Under the pieces are notes generated by a model, which did not search any database, was not told the DNA's origin, and was given only the letters and a program-made list of their open reading frames with translations. A DNA stretch of 64,000 bases from Paraspadella gotoi. Lineage: Eukaryota > Chaetognatha. Shown here piece after piece: positions 23,408-39,761 of the stretch (the stretch's first letter is position 1; each line of letters starts with the position of its first letter). The stretch spans positions 3,584,192 to 3,648,191 of the forward strand of contig CM119267.1 of the NCBI GenBank assembly GCA_051294375.1, read 5' to 3'. The translations under genes and the position numbers were made by a program.

Positions 23408-23556
23408 TTTTTTATTTTCTTTAATGTATTTTAATGTATATTTTAATTTTCAAAAATATTTTGATATTCCGTGACAACTTATCTGACATGTAATATTTTA
23501 ATTTTAAACGTTTATTTAAACTCGTTTAATTTTTATCCGTTTTAGTTTGAATAAAA

Positions 23557-24004
23557 ATGGTCGCGACTAAAAAGTCTAAAAAGACTCTGGAGAGCATCAA
23601 CTCTCGCTTGGCGTTGGTCATGAAGTCGGGAAAATTTTGTTTGGGGACGAAGCAGACGTTGAAGTCTCTTCGACAAGGAAAAGCCAAACTAATCATCATC
23701 GCTAGCAATTGTCCGCAATTGAGGTGAAATATAACCAGAAAATTATTTTTAATGTCCCTCCTGTTGTTTGTTATAATCGCCTATTTGCCAGTAGCCACAC
23801 AACTTACGTTTTTTTTTTTTTTTAAATAGAAAAAGCGAAATCGAGTACTATTCCATGCTTGCCAAAACGGGCGTCCATCACTACAACGGGAACAACATTG
23901 AAATGGGGACGGCCTGCGGAAAATACTTTCGTGTATGCGTCATGTCTATCACGGACCCGGGAGACTCTGACATCATCAGATCGATGCCTTCTGGCGAAGC
24001 ATAA
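23557..24004 (+). CDS. RPL30: ribosomal protein eL30 (60S)
   Basis: Two exons, 23557-23723 and 23830-24004, give 113 residues (human 115). [17 protein letters not shown] and the segment [18 protein letters not shown] are near identical to other animals, and the protein ends [13 protein letters not shown]. eL30 is a structural protein of the large ribosomal subunit and belongs to the L7Ae fold family that binds kink-turn RNA. A CCGTTTTAG acceptor ends at 23545, 11 bases before the ATG. The 106-base intron has no clear snoRNA boxes. Confidence 0.97.
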
Positions 24005-24135
24005 TTTGATCCGACTCGTAAAGAATCTTGAAAAATGGCCTGGCGTCAAAAAAGCAAGCTTCCGTTGTTATTAATTTCAAAATATATATTTTTTTATTTT
24101 AAAGAAAATAAAAAAATGAGACAATTCGGATCGGA

Positions 24136-25500
24136 ATGGCGATTTCTACTTTTTTGGCGATAGAAATCGTAGTATGGACGGCGTCAACCGCCATCGCTTT
24201 TGCCGTCCAAAAGATCTCCGACAGAGCAAGTGAGGCCCCTCAAGTTTGAATCTTTAGAATATGAAAAGGAAGTCTTTACCCAAACTGGTGACTTTTTTAA
24301 AATAATTTTAGCGACAGAAAGCGATGCGAAAGAGGGACTCGTGTCCGCGGTCGAGACTTCCGAGACAAATTTGGAATCATCCTCTGTTCTTTCGCGTCCC
24401 GGAATCCGACGCCGAACTAATTTTCAATCGATAAATCCGGGAGGTGAGACTGATAGACAGTTTTCATTTCCCAGTTGGAGATAGAAATGCGTTGCTACTT
24501 AGTATCTTTTTCAGGTCCTTTTGAGACTGGAGTCCGAACAGTTTCAACGCCGACCGCCGCACGTTCGATCAAGAAATGGCTTTTATTGAGCTTAATCGGT
24601 TACGCACTCTCATCGACGTTCATGATGCTGCTGTATCGCCTTCAAGAATCTCACTTCCTCTACTGCGAGGCGATTCCATGCGGCAACATCACCGACGGGA
24701 ATCTCGACGAATTTCATCGTCGAAACTGCGACTACTCTGTCAAGGGCGTCAACGTTGAAGATATTTTCCTCTCGGCGACGACGGAAGACGGAACTGAATC
24801 TGGCGTCGTCCACGCCGTTTGGATGAACGCGCGTCGAGACGGAGAGTTTTTCCGCGAATCTCGAACGACGACGGTCGTTTTCTCTCACGGCAACATTGAG
24901 AATCTATCCTTTTACAAACGAATCTACGAATTTTTGATCGACTGCGGTTTAAACGTCGTCGCCTGGGATTATCCCGGCTTCGGTAAGAGTTCTGGACTCG
25001 CGTCGGAACCCCTCATTAACGCCGCCTTCGCCAGCCTCCTCGAACGACTCCAAGCGGACAAAAAACTCCGCCCCGATGAGAACGTGGTGCTGTGGGGATA
25101 CTCGCTCGGCGGTTTCGTCGCCGCCAATCTGGCCGCGCGAGTTCCATTCGCCGGCGTCATTCTACACTCTCCCATCGACTCGGCGGCGAGCGTCTTACGC
25201 AACACCTTTCCGTTGATGGGTTGGGCTGCGCCGTTGCTGCGAACCCAATCGTTCGACACGGAATCGAGGATGCCGCTGCTGCGAAACTGTCTCTTACTCT
25301 TCGTGGGACGAGAGGACGAACAGTTTAGCCGGGAGAGAGAGAGGGCGTTGTTTGTCGCCGCGAACAACGTGGATGCAGAGTGCAGCGACTTTTTCGACGT
25401 CGAGGGTTTGGGACATTTGGGAAATCCGCTCGACAATCATGATTTTCGTTTGAGGCTCAAGGAATTTTTTAAGAAGATCGTTTCCAAGCGTTTGGAATAA
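24136..25500 (+). CDS. membrane-anchored alpha/beta hydrolase (ABHD12/13-like)
   Basis: Three exons (24136-24229, 24312-24443, 24515-25500) join in phase 1 to 403 residues. An N-terminal hydrophobic stretch and a second at about residues 95-115 (WLLLSLIGYALSSTFMMLLY) suggest a membrane anchor. The hydrolase core shows the oxyanion strand VVFSHGNIENL, WDYPGFGKSSG, the nucleophile elbow GYSLGG (serine nucleophile), an aspartate near VGREDE and the catalytic histidine in LGHLGNP. Such proteins are serine lipases or thioesterases. Subfamily assignment is uncertain. The gene starts 131 bases after RPL30, with TATTTTAAAG ending at 24104. Confidence 0.8.
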
Positions 25501-25716
25501 CTCTTTTTTTTTTTTTTTAGGCGGGGGTCGGGTTTGTTTTGCTTATGTTAAATACCAAAAGATTTGTGTGACTTTATCGTTTATTATTACTCCTAACTAG
25601 TACTATATATTTTTGTATCGCGGTTGCTTTTGCATATCGTTTGAGGTTATTTATTTTACAGCGAAACTAACTAGTGTCTGAAGTAATCCTTGAAGACTTG
25701 GGCCTAAACTTTCGAA

Positions 25717-25935
25717 ATGAGTACCCCCGCGGTTGTGAGGGCTCTCAAGCCCATGGCGGATAAGGGGCTCGTGGCGAAAATCCCGGTGGGCGGAGAACAA
25801 GTGAAGCAATTCACGGCGCTGTTCTCTAGCGGATTCTGTTACGGACTTTCTGGGCTCGTCCTAGGATGCTACGTCTTCGAATTCAAGACCATCTTGCAGT
25901 ATGTTCCCATATACAGAAACAAATACAATAACTGA
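25717..25935 (+). CDS. small mitochondrial membrane protein, possibly complex III subunit UQCR11-like
   Basis: Intronless 72-residue frame from ATG 25717 with one transmembrane helix (about residues 38-55, GFCYGLSGLVLGCYVF). The end FKTILQYVPIYRNKY resembles the UQCR11 end RLILDWVPYINGKF, which suggests a ubiquinol-cytochrome c reductase accessory subunit. The similarity is short and the subunit f of ATP synthase is another small protein that could fit. A TTTATTTTACAG acceptor ends at 25661, as for neighbouring genes, which supports its being a real gene. Confidence 0.5.
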   Translation: MSTPAVVRALKPMADKGLVAKIPVGGEQVKQFTALFSSGFCYGLSGLVLGCYVFEFKTILQYVPIYRNKYNN

Positions 25936-26358
25936 AAGCTATGAGGTTCTGGATCAAATGCTGGAGAACTCAATTCACGCACGAGCGAATGAAGGAGTAC
26001 AATCTTCTTCTTCGGCTGGAAAAAAAGGGACAGAGATACTTTGATTCTGAAATCTGAATGAATGTATTGAGGATTTTTTATGATCAGAATTTGTAAAATC
26101 AATATTGGTGCATTCATTCACAATAATTTGCTTTTTCTCTATGACAGCGAAAGATTCTAAAAACTGTTTAAAACGGCCGAATTCAACGAACTTGTCATCG
26201 CAACCCATTTTCGTTTTTTAATTCAATATATTAATATTTTTCCTTTTAAATTTAAAAGTTATATTTATTAAATGTTTAAAGATCGCTACATTTTCAAAGT
26301 TTTCTGCTTATAAAGATCATTTGTAATATTAATAATTGTCCGTCTCGTCGCTCAGACC
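25936..26358. other. spacer before GBE1
   Basis: 423 AT-rich bases with no supported gene. It ends in GTCGCTCAG at 26355, only three bases before the GBE1 ATG. Confidence 0.45.
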
Positions 26359-27566
26359 ATGGAGAAGGAGTGGGAGCCTGACGTTGCCAAGCTCCTAGCC
26401 TTGGACGAAGGTCTGGCGCCCCACGAGTCAGCGATCCGAGTCATCGTCGGGGAATTCAACGAGGTGCGCCGGAAGATCCTCGAGTCCGAAGGCAGTTTGA
26501 AGTCATTTTCCCAGAGGTTAATTAAGAGTCGGGCGAGTGCGCTCGCACCGCCGGACCGCTCAAAAATGTGAATCGTTCGAATATCAATTTCGCTTATCAT
26601 CGTTGTGCCCGATCAGACACGAGCGATTCGGTTTCCACGCGACGGAAGACAACTCTATCCTTTATCGGGAGTGGATTCCGGGGGCGAAGGCCGCCTTCCT
26701 CGTTGGAGATTTCAACAATTGGGATCGAACCGCCAATCCGCTTTCTTTCGAAGGTCAGAACCACGCGCTCGGCTTTAAAAGGGCAACATATCAAATAGAA
26801 CGGAACATTTTTACCTTTATTACTTTACTACAAAGGCAACGGATTAATTTCGTAAATTTCCTGCTATCAACAGCCCACAAAACTCTCAAAAGCATTCCTT
26901 TTTGTTTAAAATAAATAATCATTATTATAATGTAAAAAAAAATTACCAAGATTAGAAATATTTATTTCTTTGGGAAAACCGCTTAATGTTTGTTTGCTTG
27001 TATATACAGCTGATGTTCGTAAGTATCGGCGCGCTTTTAATTTACCCATATCACTCCTGCCATTGTCTTGCTCGAGTTGTGACTGAGCTTTGTCACTGGT
27101 CCGTGGTCACTGCTCATTGGTCAGTCGCTATTCAACCCTTTTCGTCTGATCAATTACCACGTGGCCCTTTTTAAGACCTGTCAGTGATAAAAGCTTTATT
27201 TTTTATTTAATACATTTAAATAGTATTAGTTAATAGTTAAATAACCTTTTATAAAAACACAAAATTATTAATAATAATTAACTACTACTAATTATGATTT
27301 TCTTTAAGTTGTTTTAGTTTTTACAAGATTAATAATTCATTAAATGGGTTAATTTTCTTTTCGCCGACCGGGGTTAGGGGGGTAAGGGTTAAGGGTGGTT
27401 TATGGTTAGGGGTGGTTTATAGTTAGGGGTGAGTGGAGGATGGAATTTTAGTTGAGGTAATTATTAATCAATTAATATTTTTTTAAAAATTTTAGAAAAA
27501 AAGCCGAAACCCGGGACGGCGAAAGTTAAATTTTGCCCATTGATTTATTTGTCATTTTTTATCGCT

Positions 27567-27616
<50 letters not shown>

Positions 27617-30600
27617 GTCATCTTCATCCATCGATTGTTATCCTCCCCCTTCGTTGCAGGCTTCGGCAAGTGGAGCGTGAGGCTGCCGCCCGACTCAGCC
27701 ACGGGTCAGCCCGCCATCCCTCACGGCTCCAAAGTCAAGATTCACATCGTGGGTCAAAACGGTCAGGGTTTCGATCGACTCTCTCCTTGGACCAAATACG
27801 CCACGCGGGAAGAAAAGGTAAGCTGCGCCTCTCTCGGCGATCCGCTTTTCTAATTGAATTGATTATTATTTTAATTGAAATAAAAGAAAAATACTCTTGA
27901 TTTAAACTAAGTTTAATTTTTTAAAAGTTTTTTTCGATTTTTAAAGTAATATTCTCAGCCTCTCCCCTTTTTATATCTAAAAATCCGTTGCTCTTTTATT
28001 TTCCGTCCGCGAGTTGGCGACGCGGAGACAACGTGGCCGTCCGCCGTCCGTCCTCTTCCATACTTAATTCCTTTATTCCCTCATTTCTGTAGAAAAATAA
28101 TACGCAATTAATCTTTGATACTGGAATCAATTGTGCAACATTTATGAATTCGACGCGAAATTTGTCCGAAACGATTGCGCAATGTTGAGAATTGGAAGAG
28201 AATTTTAGGAACAAATGACCAGTCGCGTGTCTGGCTTCTCTATGCATGCCATGTCAGCATGCAACAGTTTGACGCCGCCTCCAATATTTTGTCATCGGGA
28301 TATTTTTTCTTTCGTTACATATTTTTTTTATGGCGAGCGTTTATTTGCATAATAATGTTTTTTTTTTAATCCAATTTCCTAAATTATGCCACCTTTTTTG
28401 GACAAAATCACAATTTTTGTTGATTTTTAGGCAAAAGTCTACGATGCGGTTTTCTGGAATCCAAGCGAAAAGTACCGTTTTCGGTTTCCTCACCCGCCCA
28501 GACCGAGGGTAAGTTATATTTTTTATCTATCCTACCTTAACGCCGCGAAGTCAACCATTTTCTCTGTTCGATGGCGAAGGCTCTTCGCATCTACGAAGCC
28601 CACGTGGGAATCGCGACTCAAGATCTAGGGATCGGCTCCTACAAACATTTCACCAAAAATGTCTTGCCGAGAATTAAGGAGTTGGGTTACAACAGCATTC
28701 AACTCATGGCCATCATGGAACACGCCTATTACGCCAGTTTTGGGTGAGATAATCAAATACTTGTATTTTTATAAGTTTTTTTTTCTCGTTTTTTATCTTT
28801 TTTTTAGCCTATAGTTTGTACTGATATTTGTTTCTCTGTTTATTCAATATTGTATTCTTTTTTTTATCTTTAAACCAATTTATATACTCTTTATATTTTC
28901 CTAATCGTAATTTCATTTATCCAGTTATCAAGTGACGAACTTCTTCGCGGCCTCGAGTCGCTACGGAACTCCCGAGGACCTGAAGGCGCTCGTCGACGCT
29001 GCCCACGGAGTCGGCATCTCCGTCCTCCTCGACGTCGTCCACTCTCACGCCTCCAAGAACGTCGAGGACGGCCTCAACATGTTCGACGGAACCGGTGAGT
29101 CCTGCCGCTCAATTAGTTTCATACATTATATACATTAAATCATAAATTATATCGTTCTAAGCGTGATATCATCGTTAAAAAAAACAGCCCTCGACGCCCT
29201 CTAGATTCGTGCTTCTTCCACTCTGGCGCCCGCGGGCATCACTCGTTGTGGGATTCCCGCCTCTTCGACTATTCCAACTGGGAGACGTTGGCCTTCCTTC
29301 TCTCCAATCTTCGATTTTGGGTCGACGAGTTTGGGTTCGACGGATTTCGCTTCGACGGCGTCACTTCGATGCTTTATCATCATCACGGAATTGCCACGGG
29401 ATTCTCGGGTGAGGCAGAGAGCTTTTTAAGTATTCCCCGTTTCTCTGATTGTCTTTATGAAATTGGTACAAACAATATAAAGATTATATATTCATTTAAT
29501 AAATAAGCTTTCTTGCTCCTGACTTTGGACAGGCTTTGGTGGTTTAAGGCCTCCATCACTCTTACAAGATAATGACATAGCAGGTCCACTGGCAATCTTT
29601 AAATTAAGTATTCATTCAACAATTTTCTTTTCTCTAAAGGCGATTACAACGAGTACTTCGGTCCTAATACGGACAGAGCGTCCTTGGTCTACCTCATGCT
29701 GGCCAATCATCTACTGCACCAGATGTACTCGGACTTCATGATCACAGTCGCCGAGGACGTCAGCGGATTTCCTGGTCTCTGCCGACCCGTGGTCGAGGGC
29801 GGCATCGGATTCGATTTTAGGCGAGTTTGAAAAAAAAAAAAAAAAAAACCCGTCCAACTACTTTTAATAAAATTAAACTATGACTCAGCTTCTTAATTAT
29901 CTGTCGGCTTTTTTTTTTTTGGTTAGACTGTCGATGGCCGTGCCGGATATGTGGATTCGTTATTTAAAAGAATTCAAAGACGAAGACTGGGATATCGGCC
30001 ACGTCGTCTGGAATCTGACCAATCGGTACTTGCTGATTATTTTAAAATGCTAACTTTTTATTTAAATTCATCGAAATGTTTTATCGATTTTTTTAAGGCG
30101 TCATACGGAAAAACATATTTGCTATGCCGAGTCGCACGATCAAGCTTTGGTCGGAGACAAAACTGTGGCTTTTTGGTTGATGGATCAGGCCATGTACACT
30201 GACATGTCCATTGTTCAGCCGATGTCGATCGTTATCGACAGGTATTGTTTAGAAACATAATTAAATTGACATAAATTGGCGTCGTTACGTAAGACATCTA
30301 CGTCGACAGAGGTATCGCTCTGCACAAAATGATTCGCCTGGTGACGCACGCGTTGGGCGGCGAAGGTTATTTGAACTTCATGGGCAACGAATTCGGTCAC
30401 CCCGAGTGGCTCGATTTCCCTCGTGAAGGAAACCAAGATTCTTATTGGTACGCTAGGCGACAATGGAAACTTGTCGATGACGTGTTACTTAGGTAAGCTT
30501 GAAAAGTTTAATTTTTAATTTTTTGTTACAATTTCAAAGAGCAAAATAATTTGTTTTAAATTAGATATCAACACTTGAACAATTTTGATCGCGAGATGAA

Positions 30601-31019
30601 TCTTTGCGAAGAACGGCATCATTGGCTGTCCACCAAAGATCTTTACGTTTCGACGCAGCACAATGGGTGCGGTTCTTTTTCTCACGTCTCATTACGAAAT
30701 GGTTTTATCGACTATGCAAATTTTGAAATTGTCCTTCAGAGACAAAGTCCTCGTCTTCGATAGACGCAACATCGTTTTTGTCTTCAATTTTCACGGGGAG
30801 AACAGCTACACCGATTATCGCGTCGGCGCCGGAGTCGGAGGAAAGTACCGCGTCGCTCTCGACTCGGACGCCGCCGAATTTGGTGGTCACGGGCGGATCG
30901 ACTCCGCCACGGAGTTTTTCACCGAACCAGGGGACTTTAACGGGCGGCCCTGCTCGATGAGGGTCTACGTGCCGACGAGAACTTGTCTAGTTCTTTACGC
31001 ACAAGAGGAAACTAAATGA
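26359..31019 (+). CDS. GBE1: 1,4-alpha-glucan branching enzyme
   Basis: Thirteen exons, the first from 26359, the last ending 31019. The N-terminal carbohydrate-binding part shows [19 protein letters not shown]. The GH13 catalytic barrel has [16 protein letters not shown] and SMLYHHH segments, the nucleophile Asp in [11 protein letters not shown], the acid/base Glu in VAEDVSG and the third Asp in ESHDQ. The C-terminal beta domain ends [12 protein letters not shown]. The enzyme makes alpha-1,6 branches in glycogen in the cytosol. Very close identity to animal GBE1 ([35 protein letters not shown]). The second intron (about 26755-27659) holds an inverted-repeat element and a CT microsatellite. 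Confidence 0.95.
27341..27547. mobile_element. inverted-repeat (MITE-like) element, copy 1, in GBE1 intron
   Basis: About 207 bases bounded by imperfect terminal inverted repeats: left end AAATGGGTTAATTTTC then TTTTCGCCGACCGGGG, right end CCCGGGACGGCGAAAG then TTAAATTTTGCCCATT. The interior starts with a run of GGTTAGGGG/GGTTTAT repeats. It is related to the element at 40161-40600, which shares both ends and the G-rich interior. No coding capacity and no clear target-site duplication. Confidence 0.7.
27568..27612. repeat. CT dinucleotide microsatellite
   Basis: About 22 uninterrupted CT units within a GBE1 intron, 45 bases upstream of exon 3; it extends the pyrimidine tract before that acceptor. 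Confidence 0.97.
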
Positions 31020-31479
31020 ATGAGGAGACATCCAGTTTTATGTCGTGGAAACTCGGGACGATCGACCGGAATTTGAAATTTAGGCCTCCTTTTTTTAATT
31101 TTTGTTATCAATTTTTTTTTCATCGAGGTTAAACGTGCATTTTTATGTTGTTTATTTGTTGCCTTTGTTGAATGGTTTAGATTTTGTTGACTTAAATTAC
31201 GTGGTGCGGAATCTTGTCATAAAACTTAAAACCCACACGAAGATATTATTTATTGATTAATGGCTGTGCCTAATGCTTTAGTATTAACTTAAAACTTGTT
31301 ACAGTCGTTTAAGAATTTTATTGTTTCAAAATATTTCGCCCGTTCATGCTAATTATTTTTTTTTACAGATTTGTGTTGAAAGATTTCGAAAATTCCCAAA
31401 ATTCCAGTTTTTTAACGTTATACCAAAGAACATTTCATTCCATTTTTGTTTTATTTAAACGTCAATTTAAACCGAAAAG
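31020..31479. other. spacer between GBE1 and EEF2
   Basis: 460 AT-rich bases with no gene. TTTTTTTTACAG ends at 31368, about 110 bases before the EEF2 ATG. Confidence 0.45.
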
Positions 31480-35368
<3,889 letters not shown>

Positions 35369-35899
35369 AAGAGCTTTCTGTAAAATGGGAAACTTCGATC
35401 TTTCAATATTTAGAAGAAAAAAAATTTACTATTTAACATTTTTATTATTATGCTTGACGAGTTGAAAGTTCGGCGTCGTGAATGGATAAATCCAATAGTT
35501 CGAAATTGTATTGTCAGTTTTACTTTGTTTAAAGTAACGATGTGTTTGAACTTCGATTCGCTTTCACCTACTATTTGAAAATATCGCTCTAAACAAAACC
35601 ACGATCGTCTTAAAATTTTTTTGCGAACAGAATAAAAAAAAATACTCTTTTCGCTTCAAAGCATTTTTCTTTTTTCGATAAAATTTAACATCTTAGCAGG
35701 TGGTTAGGGGTAGGTCGACTTGGTCGCGATAAAAAAAGAACCAATTGAGTCTTTGAATAAGTTGATGTAAAAGTTGGACGGCGGTTTCGAAACAATCAAA
35801 TTATTGAACGAGGCTGAGACCGGTGACGCAGCCAAGGCAAAACAAGACAAGACAAAACAAAACAAAACTCTTTTCAAGGAAAACTCCTCCACGTCGCTC
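35369..35899. other. spacer between EEF2 and a small membrane protein gene
   Basis: 531 bases. It contains a short GGTGGTTAGGGGTAGG stretch near 35700 that recalls the interior of the two inverted-repeat elements, and an AAAACAAGAC-type repeat near 35836-35866. ATCTTAGCAG ends at 35700 and could be a splice acceptor. An open frame continues upstream of the chosen ATG without a Met. Confidence 0.4.
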
Positions 35900-36220
35900 A
35901 TGTGTGGGAAATGCCAATGGCGACTCATAGAAATCTCTTGCCTCGCCGTCCTTTCCCTTTTTCTCTTTCTCCTCCTAGTTTATTTTCTCTACACAAAATG
36001 TTTTCGCGGACGAAGATCGAGCGATGAAGGAACCGGCGAAGCATCCGCCCACGGAGACGAGCGCCATTCCGTCGACGTCAAGTTCCACGCCGTCGCCGTA
36101 GACGTGGAGGCCGCGCGCCCCACGAACCGTTCTGGACCCGAGTCTCGACCCGAGGAAGGGGACTCTGATTACGGATCCGCGGAATACGATAAAAGAGACC
36201 CGCATTCTGTAACCGCGTGA
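35900..36220 (+). CDS. small single-pass membrane protein, unknown
   Basis: 106 residues from ATG 35900. A short cysteine-containing head (MCGKCQWR) is followed by one strong transmembrane helix (about residues 10-31, ISCLAVLSLFLFLLLVYFLY) and a positively charged stop-transfer patch (CFRGRR), then an acidic hydrophilic tail with serines and tyrosines. Cysteines next to the helix could be palmitoylated (inference). I recognise no family. An uninterrupted frame extends upstream to 35774 but starts with TTG, so the ATG is preferred. Confidence 0.5.
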   Translation: MCGKCQWRLIEISCLAVLSLFLFLLLVYFLYTKCFRGRRSSDEGTGEASAHGDERHSVDVKFHAVAVDVEAARPTNRSGPESRPEEGDSDYGSAEYDKRDPHSVTA

Positions 36221-36648
36221 CAACGACTCTGGCCAAACTATTTTAATTATTACTACATTTTCTCGCGTGATTTTTTTCTTTTTCGTTTACACCGCACGAT
36301 CTCGTTTTATGTATTATTTCGTCACTTTTTTTTTACCTCTCTTTTGGTGCAAAAGATCTTTTGAGGTTGAGAATTATGAAAGAGAGACCAAACTTTGCAT
36401 TTTATTATTTGGTTAAATGCAACATTTATGCAAGATTTAAGTATTTTTTAATGTTTTTAAACATTTGAAATTATTTTTTTTGTTTCCATTCAGATGAACC
36501 AATTTCTTTGCTAAAAACGGATAAAATACTGCTAGTTTCTCCATACCTTAATTTAATTTGAAAATGTTGACTCACGTCAATGAACTAAGCGTTTGATTAT
36601 TCATTTTTTCCTATTGTTTATTATTTTTACACAGAAAAAGTATTAAAG
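36221..36648. other. spacer before the ARF gene
   Basis: 428 AT-rich bases with nothing gene-like. TTATTTTTACACAG ends at 36634, 14 bases before the ARF ATG. Confidence 0.45.
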
Positions 36649-37600
<952 letters not shown>

Positions 37601-38214
37601 TCAAAGTCACGGATCCCATCTCATCTAGTCTCTGTTTTTTGTTAAAACCTTTCTGTATTCGCCATTTTTGGGCGGGTGGTGGGGGCGGTTGGTTTTTTTG
37701 TAGCGGCGTATCATAAATGTACGCAATATAATTTGGATTTTATTTGGATTTTTTCTTTATTAATACGTCTTTGTTTTCTTATCCGTCTCGAGTCAATTAG
37801 CAACGACGACGCCAGAAGTGCCTGAATACAATATTAGCCGCGAGCTGATTATTCGCAATTACATTCGCAATTGTATTTGCTTTCGCGTTCTTCGCACGAA
37901 TGCGCCGATCTTGAATCTCTTACGTCCGGTTTTTTTTTAAATCTTATAGACGATACGAAAAATCATCCGCACGCAAGCGCCTCAGCTTCATTGGGTGGGA
38001 TAGTGGCACTCGTATATTTGCACATTAGCTTCTTCCATTTTTTACTCTGGGGAAAGAAACTTCCGTTTGTTTTCGCTTATAAGACGAATTTTCTCTCGTT
38101 TTGTTAGTTTTTTTTTAGGGGAGGGAGATAGAGAGACAGAAAAACTTTAGCCGTAGTTAAGAGCCCGGGCCGACGCGAGCTGCGGGACATGGGACGATAG
38201 GAATCGTTTGGAAA
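37601..38214. other. spacer between ARF and the CHAC gene
   Basis: 614 bases with no supported gene. A G-rich patch (about 37673-37690) follows the ARF stop. Repeats of ATTCGCAATT occur near 37850-37880. TTTTTTTTAG ends at 38118. Confidence 0.4.
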
Positions 38215-39413
38215 ATGGAGGGGTTCCCGACAGCGACGGCGACGTCGCGGACGACGTGGATCTTCGGTTACGGGTCGCTCGTGTGGAAAGTGGACTTTCC
38301 CTTTGTCCGTAAATGCGTTGGGTACGTCAAGGGCTATAAGCGTCGATTCTGGTTGGCCAGTACGGATCATCGCGGGTACCCCGAGTCCCCCGGTAGAGTC
38401 GTCACCCTCGTCCCTTCAGAGAATCCCGACGATAGAGTTTGGGGCGTGGCCTACGAAATCCCGGCCGACGAAGCTACGAGGAGACACTTGGATCACAGAG
38501 AAAAAGGTGATTTTGATTCGGCAGTCATAGCTGTAGCGGTAGTTTATCCTAACATTGTCTAAATTTAGATGGCAATTGGTGGGATAAGATAAATAAATCC
38601 AAGATAACCCACCTTATCCTGTCCAAAGTCGGGAGCCATATAACTTAATAATTGAATGAATGCATAATTTTATACTATTGGCTATACCAATTTCGCAATA
38701 GTCAGCTTCTTGTAGATTCTAGTGCAATAGTACAATAGTTCAATAGTATTCCTCGATCTGAAGAGAGTGGTCTTTTTATGCCACTTCATTGCAAGGGAAG
38801 CAGTTTCTCTGAGATTTAATCAAGTCGACTAAGATTGTAATTTTCCGGGGTCGTGCTACGTATGTAAAAGGAATTGAGGCCTCTTATCCACGATAGCCTG
38901 TCCAAAGTCGATGGCAAGGTAGCTCATTAATTAAATAATTTTATATAATAATTTTATAAAATTTGATAATAGTATACGTGACTAAAAACAAAACGCAGCA
39001 GAATTCAAAAAATAATCGAAATGAAAGAAGCGTATTAGTCAAGTTGCCATCGTTCCTCACCAGGAGGCTATCGCCGCTGCAACGTGACCTTTTTTCGTCA
39101 AGAAGCGGCGCGCGACGGCGACGGCGTCGATCGCGACGCCGATCTCCCTCGTACTCTTGAGATGACGGTCTACATCGCCGGCGACAACGTGGACGAGTAT
39201 CTCGGGCCGAAGCCTCTCGATACCATCGCCGACGTCATCGCCACCACCGTCGGACCCAGCGGCAAAAACTCTGAATATCTCTTGAATCTGGCCGAGGCCA
39301 TGAGGGAATTGGCTCCCGAGGCCGCCGACGACCATCTCTACGAATTGGAGAGACTCGTCCGCGAAAGGCTCCAAGGAAAAGATGAATGGGGCAAAGCTCG
39401 CGCCGAATATTAA
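38215..39413 (+). CDS. glutathione-specific gamma-glutamylcyclotransferase (CHAC family)
   Basis: Two exons, 38215-38506 and 39064-39413, join in phase 1 to about 213 residues. The family motif is [16 protein letters not shown], and the catalytic glutamate lies in LDHREKGGY, which spans the splice junction. The segment [16 protein letters not shown] matches CHAC2 better than CHAC1. The enzyme cleaves glutathione to 5-oxoproline and Cys-Gly in the cytosol. The N-terminus has an extra [12 protein letters not shown] stretch. The 557-base intron holds direct repeats. Confidence 0.92.
38613..38960. repeat. imperfect direct repeats in CHAC intron
   Basis: CCTGTCCAAAGTCG occurs at 38618-38631 and 38897-38910, each preceded by an AT-rich CTTATCC and followed by a related AT-rich block of about 50 bases (ending ATAATTTTATA). 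The 280-base spacing suggests the remains of an insertion or of a tandem duplication. Confidence 0.5.
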
Positions 39414-39761
39414 TTTATTTATTTATTTTGTTTTTTTATATTCGAGAAGTATTCGTTTTTTTGTTTTGAAGGCAAGTCCGCGCCTTATTTCTACTTTTTG
39501 GTTTTTAGGTGATACGTATCTTTTTGTATCTTCGTTTTGTGACGGCTTGTTACATTTAAGATCTCTTGATTATACTTATACAAATTACCATCATGTTACG
39601 GTATAGTGTCTTTTTTATTTTAAGTATGGTTTGAAATCGCCCATAGTCAGATCAGCGATCATTAGACGTAGTGTCACGCACGTTTGGACTTGTCGAAGGA
39701 CGAGTGACAACTTCGCCGTTCATTTTGGGCCATTTTCGCCATCATCTTCCAAAATAGCATC
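39414..39761. other. spacer before the unknown gene at 39762
   Basis: 348 bases with no gene. TTTTATTTTAAG ends at about 39625 and CGCCCATAG at about 39645; either could be the acceptor for the next gene. Confidence 0.4.

Noticed and set aside
23724-23829. snoRNA in the RPL30 or RPL27 intron
   Set aside because: Both introns are short and show no C box with a paired D box and no convincing H/ACA pattern.
27361-27440. Interstitial telomere array in the GBE1 intron
   Set aside because: The TTAGGG-like units are irregular (GGTTAGGGG, GGTTTAT) and recur inside a bounded inverted-repeat element, so they are better explained as element interior.
28230-28260. Palindrome-like GCATGCCATGTCAGCATGC in a GBE1 intron
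   Set aside because: Short, isolated, and without flanking repeats or conserved partners in the window.
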